Of a stretch of 64,000 bases of DNA, positions 1 to 9,562 are shown in pieces. The position numbers were made by a program, and so were the translations under genes. Numbering within the stretch: position 1 is the first letter of the stretch; each line of letters starts with the position of its first letter. Under the pieces are notes generated by a model, which ran no database searches, was not told the DNA's origin, and worked only from the letters and a program-made list of their open reading frames with translations. Source of the DNA: Larkinella soli (GTDB taxonomy: Bacteria; Bacteroidota; Bacteroidia; Cytophagales; Spirosomataceae); assembly GCF_003703975.1 (NCBI RefSeq), contig NZ_QTJY01000017.1:62001-126000 (forward strand), in the 5' to 3' direction.

Positions 1-1097
1 TCCTCTTACTGCAACTCGACTTTGAGAATCCGGTTTTTTTGACCCGACACCTTTGCAATACCTTCACTTATATAAGCCTATTTTATTTAGTTTATTATCG
101 AGTGGCAGTATCTGTTTTTTTGCCAACTAAAGTCCGCTTTATTGGTCAATTATCAGGCTGTCTGGCCCTTTTTATTTCCTTTCAATACCTTATCGACCTA
201 TTATTCCATCAGTTAAGTACGGCAAATGGCCATAAAAATGATTTAATATTACAAAGTTTCTCCCTTTCAATGCTCGTGGATAAAACCCCACAAAGTTTAC
301 CTTTTGAGGGATTTAAACCCTATTCCTATAGCTTTTCTCAAACTTCTTTTTTATTAGGCCATTTTATAGCAGGGCCAATCTTGCTATTTTCTGTAATTGT
401 CTGCATTGCTTTATTTAGTTATACATTCCGCCGTCACCAGGAAAAAGAGAATCAAATTGTTTTCCTTGAAAAGGAAAAACTTGAGGCTGAACTCGAGTCT
501 TTAAAGTCTCAGATTAGTCCTCATTTTATTTTTAACCTCCTCCACAGTATCTGTTTCCTGGCCCGTCAGCAACCGGAACGGATCGAGCCCGTTTTGGTAA
601 GCTTTTCGAAGCTGTTGCGCTTTTCGATTTATGACGCTTCTCATGCATCAATCCCTCTAACCAGAGAAGTTGCTTATATTCAAAGTTACATCAAGCTCCA
701 GCAGCTTAGGTTTCCCAACACTGCCGTTCACTTTTACCTGGACGGGCCTTATGATCTTTTAAGCATTCAACCCATGCTCCTGATTCCGTTGGTAGAAAAT
801 GCCTTTAAGCATGGGGCTGGTGTCAGTAGAGATTCGTTTGTTGAAATTCGCTTAACGGCTCATCAGGACCGGTTACACTTCTTTGTAAAAAATCGCTATT
901 TAGCTGATTCACACCAACGGCTTAAGCTGGTAGGGGGGATTGGTTTATTGAATGTGAAGAAGCGTTTGGACCTACTCTATCCGGACCGGCATTACCTTCA
1001 TTTCAAGAAAGACCTCGACTTTTTTTTGGTTGAACTCCAACTCGCACTGCAAATTAAGGAAAGGCAATTTAACCATGGATTCGAGGACGCGAATTAG
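1..1097 (+). CDS. LytS/YehU-type membrane sensor histidine kinase, 5' end outside the window
   Basis: The reading frame is open back to the first bases, so the true start lies off the left edge; a TTG at 39 is only the first start-like codon visible. About three hydrophobic segments (DNA about 45-130, 140-215 and 345-425) are followed by a charged coiled coil. The His_kinase (PF06580-type) phosphoacceptor box reads SPHFIFN near 515-535, where the family usually has NPHFIFN. The N box (PLVENAFKHG) and a GGIGLLNV glycine motif then mark the GHKL ATPase domain. Family members autophosphorylate and pass phosphate to LytTR response regulators. No such regulator follows here; a partner could lie upstream of the window. 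Family assignment is strong, the signal unknown. Confidence 0.9.
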   Translation, partial: LLLQLDFENPVFLTRHLCNTFTYISLFYLVYYRVAVSVFLPTKVRFIGQLSGCLALFISFQYLIDLLFHQLSTANGHKNDLILQSFSLSMLVDKTPQSLPFEGFKPYSYSFSQTSFLLGHFIAGPILLFSVIVCIALFSYTFRRHQEKENQIVFLEKEKLEAELESLKSQISPHFIFNLLHSICFLARQQPERIEPVLVSFSKLLRFSIYDASHASIPLTREVAYIQSYIKLQQLRFPNTAVHFYLDGPYDLLSIQPMLLIPLVENAFKHGAGVSRDSFVEIRLTAHQDRLHFFVKNRYLADSHQRLKLVGGIGLLNVKKRLDLLYPDRHYLHFKKDLDFFLVELQLALQIKERQFNHGFEDAN

Positions 1098-1271
1098 CGA
1101 AGAATGTAACAGTTCCTTTTTTAGACTTTCCCCAAAAGCTTTCAGATGAGGCTTTTAGAGTTAATACATCTAAAATTTTAACAGGCACTTCGAACTATGA
1201 ATGGTCCTTACTTTTCTATTTCTAACCAGTTGCAGCCAACATCCGCCTGAGTTGCTCAGAAGGTTTTCCAA

Positions 1272-1865
1272 TTGTTGAAGAGGTTCTTAGTTGTAGCTTG
1301 GGTTGCTATGTTATCCTGGAGTGGCATCATTGACTGTTATGGACAAGCCTCGCCCCCGAACCCCAGATTAACTAACGCCAATCTAAGCCAAATTATAACA
1401 GATAATTACCTTCCTCCAAAAGAGAAGGTGTTTTCCGCCAGACCACCGGGACCTGTCACCTTATCAATGCCTGAGGCACGAGGCGATTCAGCGGAAGCAC
1501 TTATTTCGCGAGTAGCCCGCCTACGGGATCCAGCCGTCCGCCTGCTTACAGCCGACGAATTTAATCTTTTCTTCGACGAGTTTTTGGGTAAGCCTCACTT
1601 TGGAGTTGGTTTCCGTGAAGTTCTATCCATAGATATACTTTCTGATGGCTCAGTTGAATTTATAACCGCTCCAGAAGGATCTCCTGCTGATCAGGGCGGC
1701 CTCCAAGCAGTCGATCTCCTGCTTGCCATAAACCAGACCAATGTCCGGGGCCTTCCCCTTCAACAGGTGGTAAGCCTCACTCGGCTTGGCGCCGGTCAAC
1801 GGGTTGGGCTTTTGATTGAACGCAATGGTCGTTCCTTAAAACGTACATTCAAAGCCCAACGGTAA
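1272..1865 (+). CDS. Exported PDZ-domain protein
   Basis: 197 residues. The N-terminus is a typical signal peptide (basic start, hydrophobic core, CYGQA near the cleavage site). The C-terminal half (about residues 105-195) is a PDZ domain with a GVGF carboxylate-binding-loop-like motif, a GSPADQGGL segment and a final basic strand. There is no protease domain, so it is probably a periplasmic or surface-anchored binding protein. No ATG is available; the start is one of two adjacent TTG codons (1272 or 1275), preceded by AGAAGG, which resembles a Shine-Dalgarno site. The 174 bases after the kinase gene suggest a separate unit. Ligand unknown. Confidence 0.7.
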   Translation: MLKRFLVVAWVAMLSWSGIIDCYGQASPPNPRLTNANLSQIITDNYLPPKEKVFSARPPGPVTLSMPEARGDSAEALISRVARLRDPAVRLLTADEFNLFFDEFLGKPHFGVGFREVLSIDILSDGSVEFITAPEGSPADQGGLQAVDLLLAINQTNVRGLPLQQVVSLTRLGAGQRVGLLIERNGRSLKRTFKAQR

Positions 1866-1869
1866 CCGG

Positions 1870-3036
1870 TTAAGACTTGAGGGAAGCAGTCTGATTTTTG
1901 AGGGTTTCTGTTGAAGGATTTTTGCGGTATTCTGAGGGGGTTTGGCCTGTTACTTTCTTGAAGACAGCATTAAAGCTGGCTTTGGAGTTGAACCCCGCGT
2001 CCAACCCAATACTTAAGATAGTTAAGTGCGATTTCCTAGGATTGGTCAGTTCCCGTTTGGCCTCTTCCACCCGGTAGTGGTTAATGAAGTCATAGAACGT
2101 TAGCCCAGACACCGTATTTAACACCTGGGAGACGTGGTAGGCTGGTGCATTCAGGTGGCTAGCTAGCTGCGTGAGGGTGATTTCCGGTTCTAAAAAAAGC
2201 TTCTGGTTCTCCATTAACTGGATTAAGGCCTGCTGATAAATGGCGGCCTGCTCCGGCGTCAGGTTAGATTTCTCATATTTAGGCGGGGTTGCCGGTAGGT
2301 CTTCCGGTTCAGTTAGCACCTGAGCGGCACCAGACGGTTGAAGGAAATGGAGGTAGGCCACCGTATAGGTATACATCATCAGCAGAACTTCCATGGCCGT
2401 GTAGAGTTTCGCTGATTGATAATACAATACCAGTGCCCACAGCACCCACAGGGCAGTAAGCCCCAGGAGAAAATTGCGTAGCCAGCGTAGACTCCGGGGA
2501 TTCAAGGCTGAAAAGAAGTGCTTTAAGCGTCCGGTATGCCGCGTCAGGGCCAGGATGGCGGCTAGTAAATAAATAACCGTGTACACCGCTAGTAAAACCG
2601 CTCCCGCATCTGCAAAATAGGGATCTTCGCTGGTATACATCGCTTCAACGGCCTGGCGTTGCTGGGTTGCATCTAAAAAATAGAAAGGCAGCTGTGTCCC
2701 GGCTAACAATAGGGCCGGTAGTCCGTGCAGCCAATCTCGCTTGCGGAAGTGGAGATCAGGCTGGATCTGCAAGCGGGTATAAAAATATAAGAAGGGCGGC
2801 AATACGAAGAACAGGGGCGCAGTGAGCCCGTTTAACCAGGGGAAGGTGAGCAGCCATTTCGACTGATACGCAAAATCGCTGACATTGGCTCCGGCGAACA
2901 CCCACACAAAAAGGGCCAACCACCGATTCAGCCGTCGACTTGCCACTGGCCGAAACCATAATACCGCTCCCAGCAGAATGCCCTGAACGATAATCAATAG
3001 GGCAATTATCGATAAGGCATTAAAAGAAAGGTTCAT
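1870..3036 (-). CDS. Membrane-anchored AraC-family transcriptional regulator
   Basis: 388 residues from the ATG at 3036; an upstream in-frame extension to 3075 would place charged residues before the first membrane segment and was not chosen. Residues about 1-235 form a series of hydrophobic helices (six or seven). A short linker then leads to the C-terminal AraC/XylS helix-turn-helix (about 265-375), ending in the typical signature with GFNSKASFNAVFKKVTGQTP. This 7TM-plus-AraC layout is common in Bacteroidota and is thought to sense a ligand at the membrane. It is transcribed divergently from the alpha/beta hydrolase lipoprotein at 3277, which is a reasonable candidate target. Confidence 0.9.
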   Translation of the reverse strand: MNLSFNALSIIALLIIVQGILLGAVLWFRPVASRRLNRWLALFVWVFAGANVSDFAYQSKWLLTFPWLNGLTAPLFFVLPPFLYFYTRLQIQPDLHFRKRDWLHGLPALLLAGTQLPFYFLDATQQRQAVEAMYTSEDPYFADAGAVLLAVYTVIYLLAAILALTRHTGRLKHFFSALNPRSLRWLRNFLLGLTALWVLWALVLYYQSAKLYTAMEVLLMMYTYTVAYLHFLQPSGAAQVLTEPEDLPATPPKYEKSNLTPEQAAIYQQALIQLMENQKLFLEPEITLTQLASHLNAPAYHVSQVLNTVSGLTFYDFINHYRVEEAKRELTNPRKSHLTILSIGLDAGFNSKASFNAVFKKVTGQTPSEYRKNPSTETLKNQTASLKS

Positions 3037-3276
3037 TCTCTCAAGCATAGATCCTGTAAGGCACATTCTTGCCAATAATCATGCCATTGGAACCATCTAC
3101 TTGAATATAAGCAGGTTGTAACATTTAGCCTACTTTAAGATGTTCGTAAATGGACAAGTTTTGTCCTGTAACGTACACTTTGATAAGGAGAGAAAAAGGT
3201 CCACTCCGTTTGGATAAGTCGACTCTGTTGCTCTCCGGCCATTGTTTTGAGCCGAAATCAAACCACAGCAGAAACC

Positions 3277-4323
3277 ATGAACAAACGGAATCTATTGAAC
3301 TTCGTCCTACTCACCTTTTACCTCTGTGCCTGCGAAAAGCCGTCTACCTCCCCTAAGCCTTCCTATCCGGGAAAAAAAATCGACATTGGCGGATATCAGC
3401 TGCATTATATCCTGCAAAACCCCTCAGCGGATAATCGTCCGGCGGTGGTCATGGACGCTGGCTTAGGGGGCATTTCACTGGACTGGCACTTGGTGCAGCA
3501 AGCCTTAGGAACTGAGCTTACTACCTTGTCCTATGACCGCAGCGGTATGGGGTGGAGTGATGCGGGTCCTTATCCGGGCAATCTGGAACAGAACGTCCTG
3601 GAACTTCATACGTTGCTAGACCGGCTGCACCTGAAAAAACCCATTTTGTTGGTGGGTCACTCTAGTGGTGCTTTACGGGTGCTGGCTTACGCCCGTAAAT
3701 ATCCTGACGAGATCTATGGTGTAGTGCTGGTCGATCCTACCGTGGAAACGAATCAGGCAAAAGTAACCCAGTATTTATCCGAGTCCGAGCAGCAGGCGAT
3801 TGAACGGGCCGGTGGTGTACCAACCGATCCCACGAAAGAAGAACTCAATGCATTTCGTCAGCAGGTAGCCTCACTTGACAAAATGGGGAAGCTGAAAGAA
3901 ACCCTGAAGCAGCAGGAAGTGGGACGGTCTGTACGGGACTTTTTGCCTGCTGATTTAGCTAAACAGTACGAAGAGGTCAGCTATGCCGCCCGTTCGATTT
4001 ACACGTTATTGGATGAACTCGAACAAACGCCAACGGCCGTTAAGCAGGTTTATGACCATCCCTTCCCCATGGGTAAGAAACCTATAGTAATCTTATCAGC
4101 TACCCAGATGCAGAATTTTGCCAGTGACGGCCCGCCGGCCGGCATTCCGACTGAGATCGTTCCCTTAATTATAAAATTAAAAAACCGGACTCAAAAGGAG
4201 CTGGTGTCCTATTCAACTCACCCGGCCAGCCAGCAGGTCATTATAGAGAATGCTGGACACTACATACAAATTGACAAGGTTGACGAAGTGGCTAAAGGTA
4301 TAAAATCAATCCTTGGATTATGA
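3277..4323 (+). CDS. Alpha/beta hydrolase lipoprotein
   Basis: 348 residues. The ATG at 3277 was chosen because it begins directly with a lipoprotein signal peptide (hydrophobic core, then CAC, lipid on the first or second Cys). The fold is alpha/beta hydrolase: an oxyanion-type segment (DAGLGG), YDRSGMGWSD, the nucleophile elbow GHSSG at about residue 125, VLVDPT, and a late catalytic His in ENAGHYIQ. Such enzymes hydrolyse esters or amides; the substrate cannot be told. It is exported and probably anchored facing the periplasm or the cell surface. Divergent from the AraC regulator, 240 bases away. Confidence 0.88.
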   Translation: MNKRNLLNFVLLTFYLCACEKPSTSPKPSYPGKKIDIGGYQLHYILQNPSADNRPAVVMDAGLGGISLDWHLVQQALGTELTTLSYDRSGMGWSDAGPYPGNLEQNVLELHTLLDRLHLKKPILLVGHSSGALRVLAYARKYPDEIYGVVLVDPTVETNQAKVTQYLSESEQQAIERAGGVPTDPTKEELNAFRQQVASLDKMGKLKETLKQQEVGRSVRDFLPADLAKQYEEVSYAARSIYTLLDELEQTPTAVKQVYDHPFPMGKKPIVILSATQMQNFASDGPPAGIPTEIVPLIIKLKNRTQKELVSYSTHPASQQVIIENAGHYIQIDKVDEVAKGIKSILGL

Positions 4324-4562
4324 TTTTGGGCGTGAAAGCATAGGCGATTCAGACCTTCTATTGCTAGGTCTATTTCGTATTTACCTGACGCTATCTTCTT
4401 TTTAAACCCCTGCCCTCCAGCATGTTGAACCTTCGTTACAACATTTTTGAGGTCAGCTATTATTTCCATCATTTGAAAAGTTTTACTGATTACGTTGCCA
4501 CAGAAGCAAGCCATTTCAGCGATCTGATTGATTGATTGGAGCATTTTTGGCTTTTTTCTCAA
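4260..4562 (-). CDS. Possible small hypothetical protein
   Basis: A 100-codon open frame on the minus strand that overlaps the end of the hydrolase gene by 64 bases and the end of the membrane-protein gene upstream by 47 bases. The predicted protein is helical with several Cys residues and no recognisable domain. The double overlap makes it weak, but otherwise nearly 200 bases would be left without a gene. It may be a chance frame. Confidence 0.2.
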   Translation of the reverse strand: MRKKPKMLQSINQIAEMACFCGNVISKTFQMMEIIADLKNVVTKVQHAGGQGFKKKIASGKYEIDLAIEGLNRLCFHAQNHNPRIDFIPLATSSTLSICM

Positions 4563-4953
4563 ATGCGCAAATCAGGTAAGGTAGTGCTTGGATAGCAAGC
4601 CAAAAGCGCCAACCTAATCCAATCAGTAGGATGTTCCAATTAATAGTAAGATTTAACAAATATAACCCAATTAACATCAGAGGTAGTGCGGACAGATATT
4701 CAGAAACTTTTCTAGCCTTGTCCAGCGAAGACTGACCAAGTTGGTCAGCAGGAGGATGCCTTTTGAGTGCGATAAACAGCAGAAGGAAGGCAAGAGCTAG
4801 GCTTACGTCCACGATCCCTGCGGTTGGCATAACCTTTCCTGCTTGGTTAACAATTGAGCCAACAATGGGAAACAGGCAAGAAATAAGCATCAGAATTATA
4901 AAGAGAAGGGCTAGCCTGGAAAGGGAAGAGCTGAGTTGATTGATGTTGCTCAT
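4516..4953 (-). CDS. Four-helix hypothetical membrane protein
   Basis: 145 residues with four hydrophobic segments (about residues 13-35, 45-65, 90-108, 112-130), a basic loop between the second and third, and a hydrophilic C-terminus. The start is the ATG at 4953. No family recognised; it is most likely an inner-membrane protein. Base composition is AT-rich, like its neighbours in this accessory stretch. Confidence 0.55.
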   Translation of the reverse strand: MSNINQLSSSLSRLALLFIILMLISCLFPIVGSIVNQAGKVMPTAGIVDVSLALAFLLLFIALKRHPPADQLGQSSLDKARKVSEYLSALPLMLIGLYLLNLTINWNILLIGLGWRFWLAIQALPYLICAFEKKAKNAPINQSDR

Positions 4954-5230
4954 AGACGCTACGTGAAGTGCCTTTCCTCAAAGGTATGCCTAGAGGAAGT
5001 AGAACAAAACAGCATTTTACAAACGGTTGAGGCATCTCAATTTCCTTCGTTCGTTTGGGAATCGAAAACGTCTCTAAATCAAATAAGCCCAGATACGAGA
5101 TCAGAATGGCAGCTTAAACCGAATCTAGCCGGCAGTTAACTCTAATTAAATATATTTAACAATGCTTAACACTGGCATAACCCATTTTTGTGGCTCGAAT
5201 GAATAGTCATCAATTTTAATCACTTCAAGT

Positions 5231-5623
5231 ATGCTCAATTTCTTAAAATTTGCTTTTGTCAATACTCTCCAATCGCATGTTTGGACGGTCTTACTTGGTC
5301 TTTCTCTTTTAAGCGGGTGTAAACAGGAATCCATAAACGACTCCAAAGTCGACCCCTTAACTGTTATACCAACCTTCAACGCGCAGGTTTCGAAGTTAAA
5401 AATTGGCACTCATTTGGTGAGTTGGCCTGTGCATGATCAGTTGACAAACTATTTGACACAGATTCAGTTTAGGCTAGGGGTTAGACATTGGCCTGCAGTT
5501 TTAATCCCTTATAAATTGAAACCAGATAACCTGTTTAGGCCAATCCAGTTAGGTAGTTTGATTCACTTCCTCTACCCGGCCGTTGCACCTGGTCTTGAAG
5601 GCCGTCTTTTGACAGCCTTCTAA
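5231..5623 (+). CDS. Possible lipoprotein, probably truncated or degraded
   Basis: 130 codons. The first 30 residues are a convincing lipoprotein signal (hydrophobic stretch ending LLSGC, then KQES). The next 40 residues look normal for a mature lipoprotein, but the rest has no recognisable pattern and stops early, before about 400 bases without a clear gene. I read this as a short lipoprotein or the broken 5' part of a longer one. No domain recognised. Confidence 0.4.
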   Translation: MLNFLKFAFVNTLQSHVWTVLLGLSLLSGCKQESINDSKVDPLTVIPTFNAQVSKLKIGTHLVSWPVHDQLTNYLTQIQFRLGVRHWPAVLIPYKLKPDNLFRPIQLGSLIHFLYPAVAPGLEGRLLTAF

Positions 5624-6031
5624 ACAAAGGGTCCGCAACTAGCAAGGGCGACTCTTTCCACCGGGGTTGACCGTGGAGTTATAGCTAAATGATAAAGTCG
5701 TTTTGTAAATTCAGTCCGCCGAGTACTGGATCCAGCCAGCTTTTCAGAAGGTAAGCACCTATTGGTCTAACTGCCTGTAAATTGGTTTATAATTTCATAG
5801 TGCTCCTGTCCCAATCCTCTATCAGAAAGGTCAAAATCAATTTTAAGTAGTTCGTATCTTAAATTGAGATGAATTGCTTTGGGAGTACTATATCATCAGA
5901 TCAGAAAATAACCACTCATTTAAGGAATACCGAGACTGAAGTTTGCCTGATTTAATAGCATGGCTAACATCAGAGGCAACTCCTTGTTCGGTAATTACCA
6001 GCTCACTTTCTCAGATAATTAATTCTTTTTT
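5624..6031. other. Gap with no confident gene
   Basis: About 400 AT-rich bases. On the minus strand there is a stretch of about 40 codons (near 5775-5900) whose translation looks protein-like (KIDFDLSDRGLG and neighbours) but which lacks a start codon and is bounded by stops. This may be a remnant of a decayed gene. No RNA gene or repeat was seen. Confidence 0.4.
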
Positions 6032-6646
6032 ATGAGCCTCACCATCATGTCACTAGTAGCTTTGTGTTTTTTAGACAGCTTTGCTTCTCAAGCAGATAAG
6101 CCCCTGCGGTCCTTAAAAGAATATCGTTTTTTTTCGGTTTCCACTTATAACCACACGTATAATCTGCCTATGTCAAATCCATTTGAGATGCCCTATAACC
6201 CGGGGATAGCCGCAGACTATAACTTTCCACTCCGGAAACGAGCTAAAACACTCTGGTACCAGAGCTTAGGGCTTAATTATTATCATCATAAAAGTGTGAA
6301 TCAAGGCGTTCAATTGTATATGGGCTTAAACTTTCGACATGCATTTCACAATGGTTTGCAGGCTAGCCTCGGCTTAAATCTCGGTGCACTAACTACCTAT
6401 GATACAAAACCAAATTACCGGATAAATTCTGAAGGAGAGGCGGAGCGCATTAAGAAAACAGGACGAAGATCGTACCAAGGTACCATTAACGTGATGCTTG
6501 GTTACAGTCTTCATAAACGGTTGAATCTACCATTCGATGTTTACTTCCGTTACGCATGGGGCTTACAAGCTCCTTTTACTAACGAGATTCCACTTATCCC
6601 CCACAACAACTTGCATGTGGGTGTCAATTATTATCCTTTCCGTTAG
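6032..6646 (+). CDS. Probable outer-membrane beta-barrel protein
   Basis: 204 residues with an N-terminal signal-like segment, then alternating aromatic and glycine-rich strands (LGLNYYHH, GLNFRHAF, ASLGLNLG, GVNYYPFR) ending in an aromatic C-terminal residue pattern typical of small outer-membrane barrels. The start is the ATG at 6032; the signal peptide is short and its cleavage site is uncertain. No specific family. It lies 60 bases upstream of the serine hydrolase and may share its transcript. Confidence 0.6.
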   Translation: MSLTIMSLVALCFLDSFASQADKPLRSLKEYRFFSVSTYNHTYNLPMSNPFEMPYNPGIAADYNFPLRKRAKTLWYQSLGLNYYHHKSVNQGVQLYMGLNFRHAFHNGLQASLGLNLGALTTYDTKPNYRINSEGEAERIKKTGRRSYQGTINVMLGYSLHKRLNLPFDVYFRYAWGLQAPFTNEIPLIPHNNLHVGVNYYPFR

Positions 6647-6706
6647 GACAAATCCTTTAATAATTACTTTCAAAGCTCATTGGGGCAAGTTAAAATTAGA
6701 AAATTC

Positions 6707-7924
6707 ATGAAGAGAGCCTCTCTTGTATTTGTTTACGCATTCTTTTTGACGGGTTGTAGTGAAAATATTCCAGTTGTATCGCCGCCAAATTGTGACCCTG
6801 CCTTAATCGAGACCAGCGCCAAGCATCCAAAAAACAGTCGGTACAAGGCCGTTCTCCAGAAGTACATTAATATGGGTATACCGGGCCTTTCCGCCTTGAT
6901 CTATTCTCCTTCGGAGGGTGTTTGGGTGGGAGCCGCCGGATACTCGCAGCTCGAAAGCAAAACGGCGATGCATCCCTGCAATGTCTTTATGTCCGCCAGC
7001 GTTGCTAAATTATACCATGCGGTGGCTGTTCTAAAGTTACAAGAGGCTGGGCGGCTCAATATCAATGATAAAATTGATAAATACATTCCTTCTTCCTTGT
7101 GTGATCAGGTACCGAATGGGCATGAAGTAACTATTAAAAGCTTACTAAATCATACCTCGGGCATTCCTAATCCTACCAGCCAATTGAAATTTTTAATTGA
7201 TTATATACAAAACTTTAAAAAACACTACTCATCACACGAGTACATTAGCTTTATATTTAACAAAAAGCCGTTTGGCACAGTAGGTCAAACCTATCATTAT
7301 TCCGACGCCAATTATATTTTAGTGGCGCTGATTCTTGATCAAGTATATGGAAGTCATGCCCAGGCCATCTCGGATTTGATTATTCGTCCGTTGGGCTTAA
7401 GAAATACCTATTATAAACAGGAGGCTAATTTCGACCACCCTGCAGGGCTTGTTAACTCCTATGCCGATTTTTACGGCGACAAAACCCTTCAGAATATGTC
7501 AGAAGAAGAGCAGATCTTCAATAAATCTAATGAAGGGCACGATGGGATGAAATTCTCGGTGCACGATAATTATTTGTTTTTAAAAGCTTTATTTATTGAC
7601 CAGACCTTGTTGACTACTGCCTCTCTTCAACTCCTTCAAACTGAAGAAAAGGTAGCTGGATTAACCGGACGTCGACCTTTACTGGGTTGCTTTGTGAACA
7701 ATACTTCTTCTTATACCCAAATCTATCATCCAGGTGGAACCATAGGCTCAGCGAACTATTCCGGTTATTTACCGGAGCAAAAAGCCATTATTATTATTTG
7801 CTCTAATTTTGGAGCTGCGGTTTCATCCGATTTTAGTAAAGCATTTCTAGGACCTGATCAAGGGGCTAAAAAAGGGACACCTTATCTGGTCGATGATTTA
7901 ATAAAAACCTTTATGGAACCTTAG
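6707..7924 (+). CDS. Serine hydrolase lipoprotein (class C beta-lactamase/DD-peptidase fold)
   Basis: 405 residues from the ATG at 6707, chosen because it directly precedes a lipoprotein signal ending LTGC. The active-site motifs of the beta-lactamase-related family are present in order: SVAK (SxxK, about residue 95), HTSGIP, the tyrosine motif YSD in YHYSDANY, and HPGGT in place of KTG near the C-terminus. Members act as D-alanyl-D-alanine peptidases, esterases or beta-lactamases in the periplasm; the substrate cannot be assigned. A second enzyme of this family is at 14707, but its tyrosine and KTG motifs differ, so they are not recent duplicates. Confidence 0.9.
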   Translation: MKRASLVFVYAFFLTGCSENIPVVSPPNCDPALIETSAKHPKNSRYKAVLQKYINMGIPGLSALIYSPSEGVWVGAAGYSQLESKTAMHPCNVFMSASVAKLYHAVAVLKLQEAGRLNINDKIDKYIPSSLCDQVPNGHEVTIKSLLNHTSGIPNPTSQLKFLIDYIQNFKKHYSSHEYISFIFNKKPFGTVGQTYHYSDANYILVALILDQVYGSHAQAISDLIIRPLGLRNTYYKQEANFDHPAGLVNSYADFYGDKTLQNMSEEEQIFNKSNEGHDGMKFSVHDNYLFLKALFIDQTLLTTASLQLLQTEEKVAGLTGRRPLLGCFVNNTSSYTQIYHPGGTIGSANYSGYLPEQKAIIIICSNFGAAVSSDFSKAFLGPDQGAKKGTPYLVDDLIKTFMEP

Positions 7925-8335
7925 GGAAGATTTGAGGCTCTAATGATTGTAAAAACTATTCTCAAGAGTCTTAAATCGTTATCTCATAGATCAACCTCTC
8001 GTTTTCTCATAATCAACCGAGTTCATAAGACTTCTTTATAAATGCTTTTACAGTTTTCTAGCTAGTAAGACGGCAGGGATTTGGTGGTCAATGTATTTCA
8101 CCACTAAGTGTACTCTAGCGGTATATCATGTAAAAACCTGTTGGGATGTGTTGATGCTTTGGCAGATCAGCTTCTCCAACTCACTGCCGACAATGGAACT
8201 GCTCGCGAAACGGTGCGCAGCCCCTCTTCAAAAATAAGCATAGGTTTAAGAACAATGATCAGGATACGCAGTCAGGCCGGTCCGGTGGGCTGCCTCCAAT
8301 GGCTTTGAGGCTGGAGAATGGGTTCCTCAACCAGG
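7925..8335. other. Gap with no confident gene
   Basis: About 410 bases between the serine hydrolase and the converging M23 peptidase. A 66-codon plus-strand frame at 8108-8308 has no recognisable content and is rejected as a gene. A small inverted repeat (TGGTG ... CACCA, about 8079-8105) is present. No RNA gene seen. Confidence 0.4.
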
Positions 8336-9400
8336 TTAATTGGATTGAATATCACCGGTATCCATAAACAACTTTCGCCTTTGCAAAATAAAACTACTGG
8401 GTAGGCCTTCCGCCTGCCAGGCATGCGACGTGTTGCGTAATTCGAAGTGGAGATGAACCGCGTTGCCCGTGGATCCTGAAAAGCCCACTTGCCCCAGAAT
8501 TTGTCCGGTTTTAACCAGTTGACCGGGCTTGACCGAAATCGTACCTTTGGCCAAATGAGCCAGTAAACTATATTCCCCATTTTGATGATCGATGATCAGG
8601 TAATTGCCGTTGAAGGAGGCAGGATTTTCTAACGAGAGCTGCCCTCCCTGAATGACATTGCCCTTCTTGTCGATGTAATTATCCGCCACCGAATCGACTA
8701 CGGCAATGACCCACCCACTGGCTGGGGCTTTCACGGGTTTTCCGTAGGCATACCACTCCTTGATGTTGTTGCGGTTAGAAGCGTAGGGCTTCCCCTGCTG
8801 ATCGACCAGAGTAAAGTCATAGGCATAACGGCTAGCATTTTGGGTTAGCCCTAAGCGCTTAGCCACTGGGTGGGTGAAGTCAATGCGTCGGTGGTGCGAA
8901 TAAAAATCATGCCCGTCATATACCAACAGCCTGCCGCTTAAGGGGAGTTGAAGATGCGTTTTGGTTTCGTACAGTTTTGGCCTGATTTCACAGCGAACCA
9001 GTTCAATATGACCCGTCGAATCAGCAAAGCTGAATTCATACACCAGCCTGGTGGCCTGTTTATCCTTGGTAAGTGCATAGAACGGGTTAAAGACCAATAG
9101 AGTTGACCGTGGGCTCGCCCTTCGTTGAGGTGAGGTAGCGATGGAAGGGGCCAGCGCACTGGCATCAAGGTGTTTAATAGCGTGGCATTGATTATCAGGC
9201 CCATAAAGCCAGGCCCAGATTGCCAGTAAGTTGAACGATTTATCAGAGACATTTTCAAATAAGAAATCGCAGTGCAGCGAGAAGCCATTGATCTGTTGTG
9301 CAAGGAGGGGCGTCTTGGGTTGAAGGGTCACTTGAATATCCTGTGCCTGGACTAAATGAAGTGACAGAAAAGCAATCGATATATATAAACTTAGTTTCAT
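8336..9400 (-). CDS. Exported M23-family metallopeptidase (LytM domain)
   Basis: 354 residues from the ATG at 9400, which opens directly on a signal peptide ending VQAQ. An N-terminal beta-rich region of about 170 residues precedes the peptidase domain (about 175-345). The metal-binding HLHFEL motif and an upstream catalytic-type His in LLAHLAKG are clear. The usual first zinc motif, a His three residues before an Asp, reads RYAYD here, so that His is replaced by Arg. Family members cut peptidoglycan cross-links; the changed motif means activity is uncertain. Confidence 0.85.
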   Translation of the reverse strand: MKLSLYISIAFLSLHLVQAQDIQVTLQPKTPLLAQQINGFSLHCDFLFENVSDKSFNLLAIWAWLYGPDNQCHAIKHLDASALAPSIATSPQRRASPRSTLLVFNPFYALTKDKQATRLVYEFSFADSTGHIELVRCEIRPKLYETKTHLQLPLSGRLLVYDGHDFYSHHRRIDFTHPVAKRLGLTQNASRYAYDFTLVDQQGKPYASNRNNIKEWYAYGKPVKAPASGWVIAVVDSVADNYIDKKGNVIQGGQLSLENPASFNGNYLIIDHQNGEYSLLAHLAKGTISVKPGQLVKTGQILGQVGFSGSTGNAVHLHFELRNTSHAWQAEGLPSSFILQRRKLFMDTGDIQSN

Positions 9401-9562
9401 AGGGAAGTCTAAGTGGTAAATTCCCACGCCAATGTATCGTTCATTTTAACTAAAATGTATATAGCTAAGAACAGTACTGATTGGAAGGACAAGGCTTTTT
9501 ATTCTTGGTGTTTTGTTAAGCGCATATCTTTTCCATTTTAGTTTTAAATGTGATTAAAAACT

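Noticed and set aside
3174-3182. TACACTTTG considered as a -7 element for the hydrolase gene
   Set aside because: It has three bases between TA and TTTG instead of two, and no -33 box at proper distance.
4936-5139. 67-codon plus-strand frame near the membrane protein
   Set aside because: Overlaps the start of the minus-strand gene and has no protein-like pattern.
8108-8308. 66-codon plus-strand frame after the serine hydrolase
   Set aside because: No recognisable motif and no neighbours that would share a transcript.
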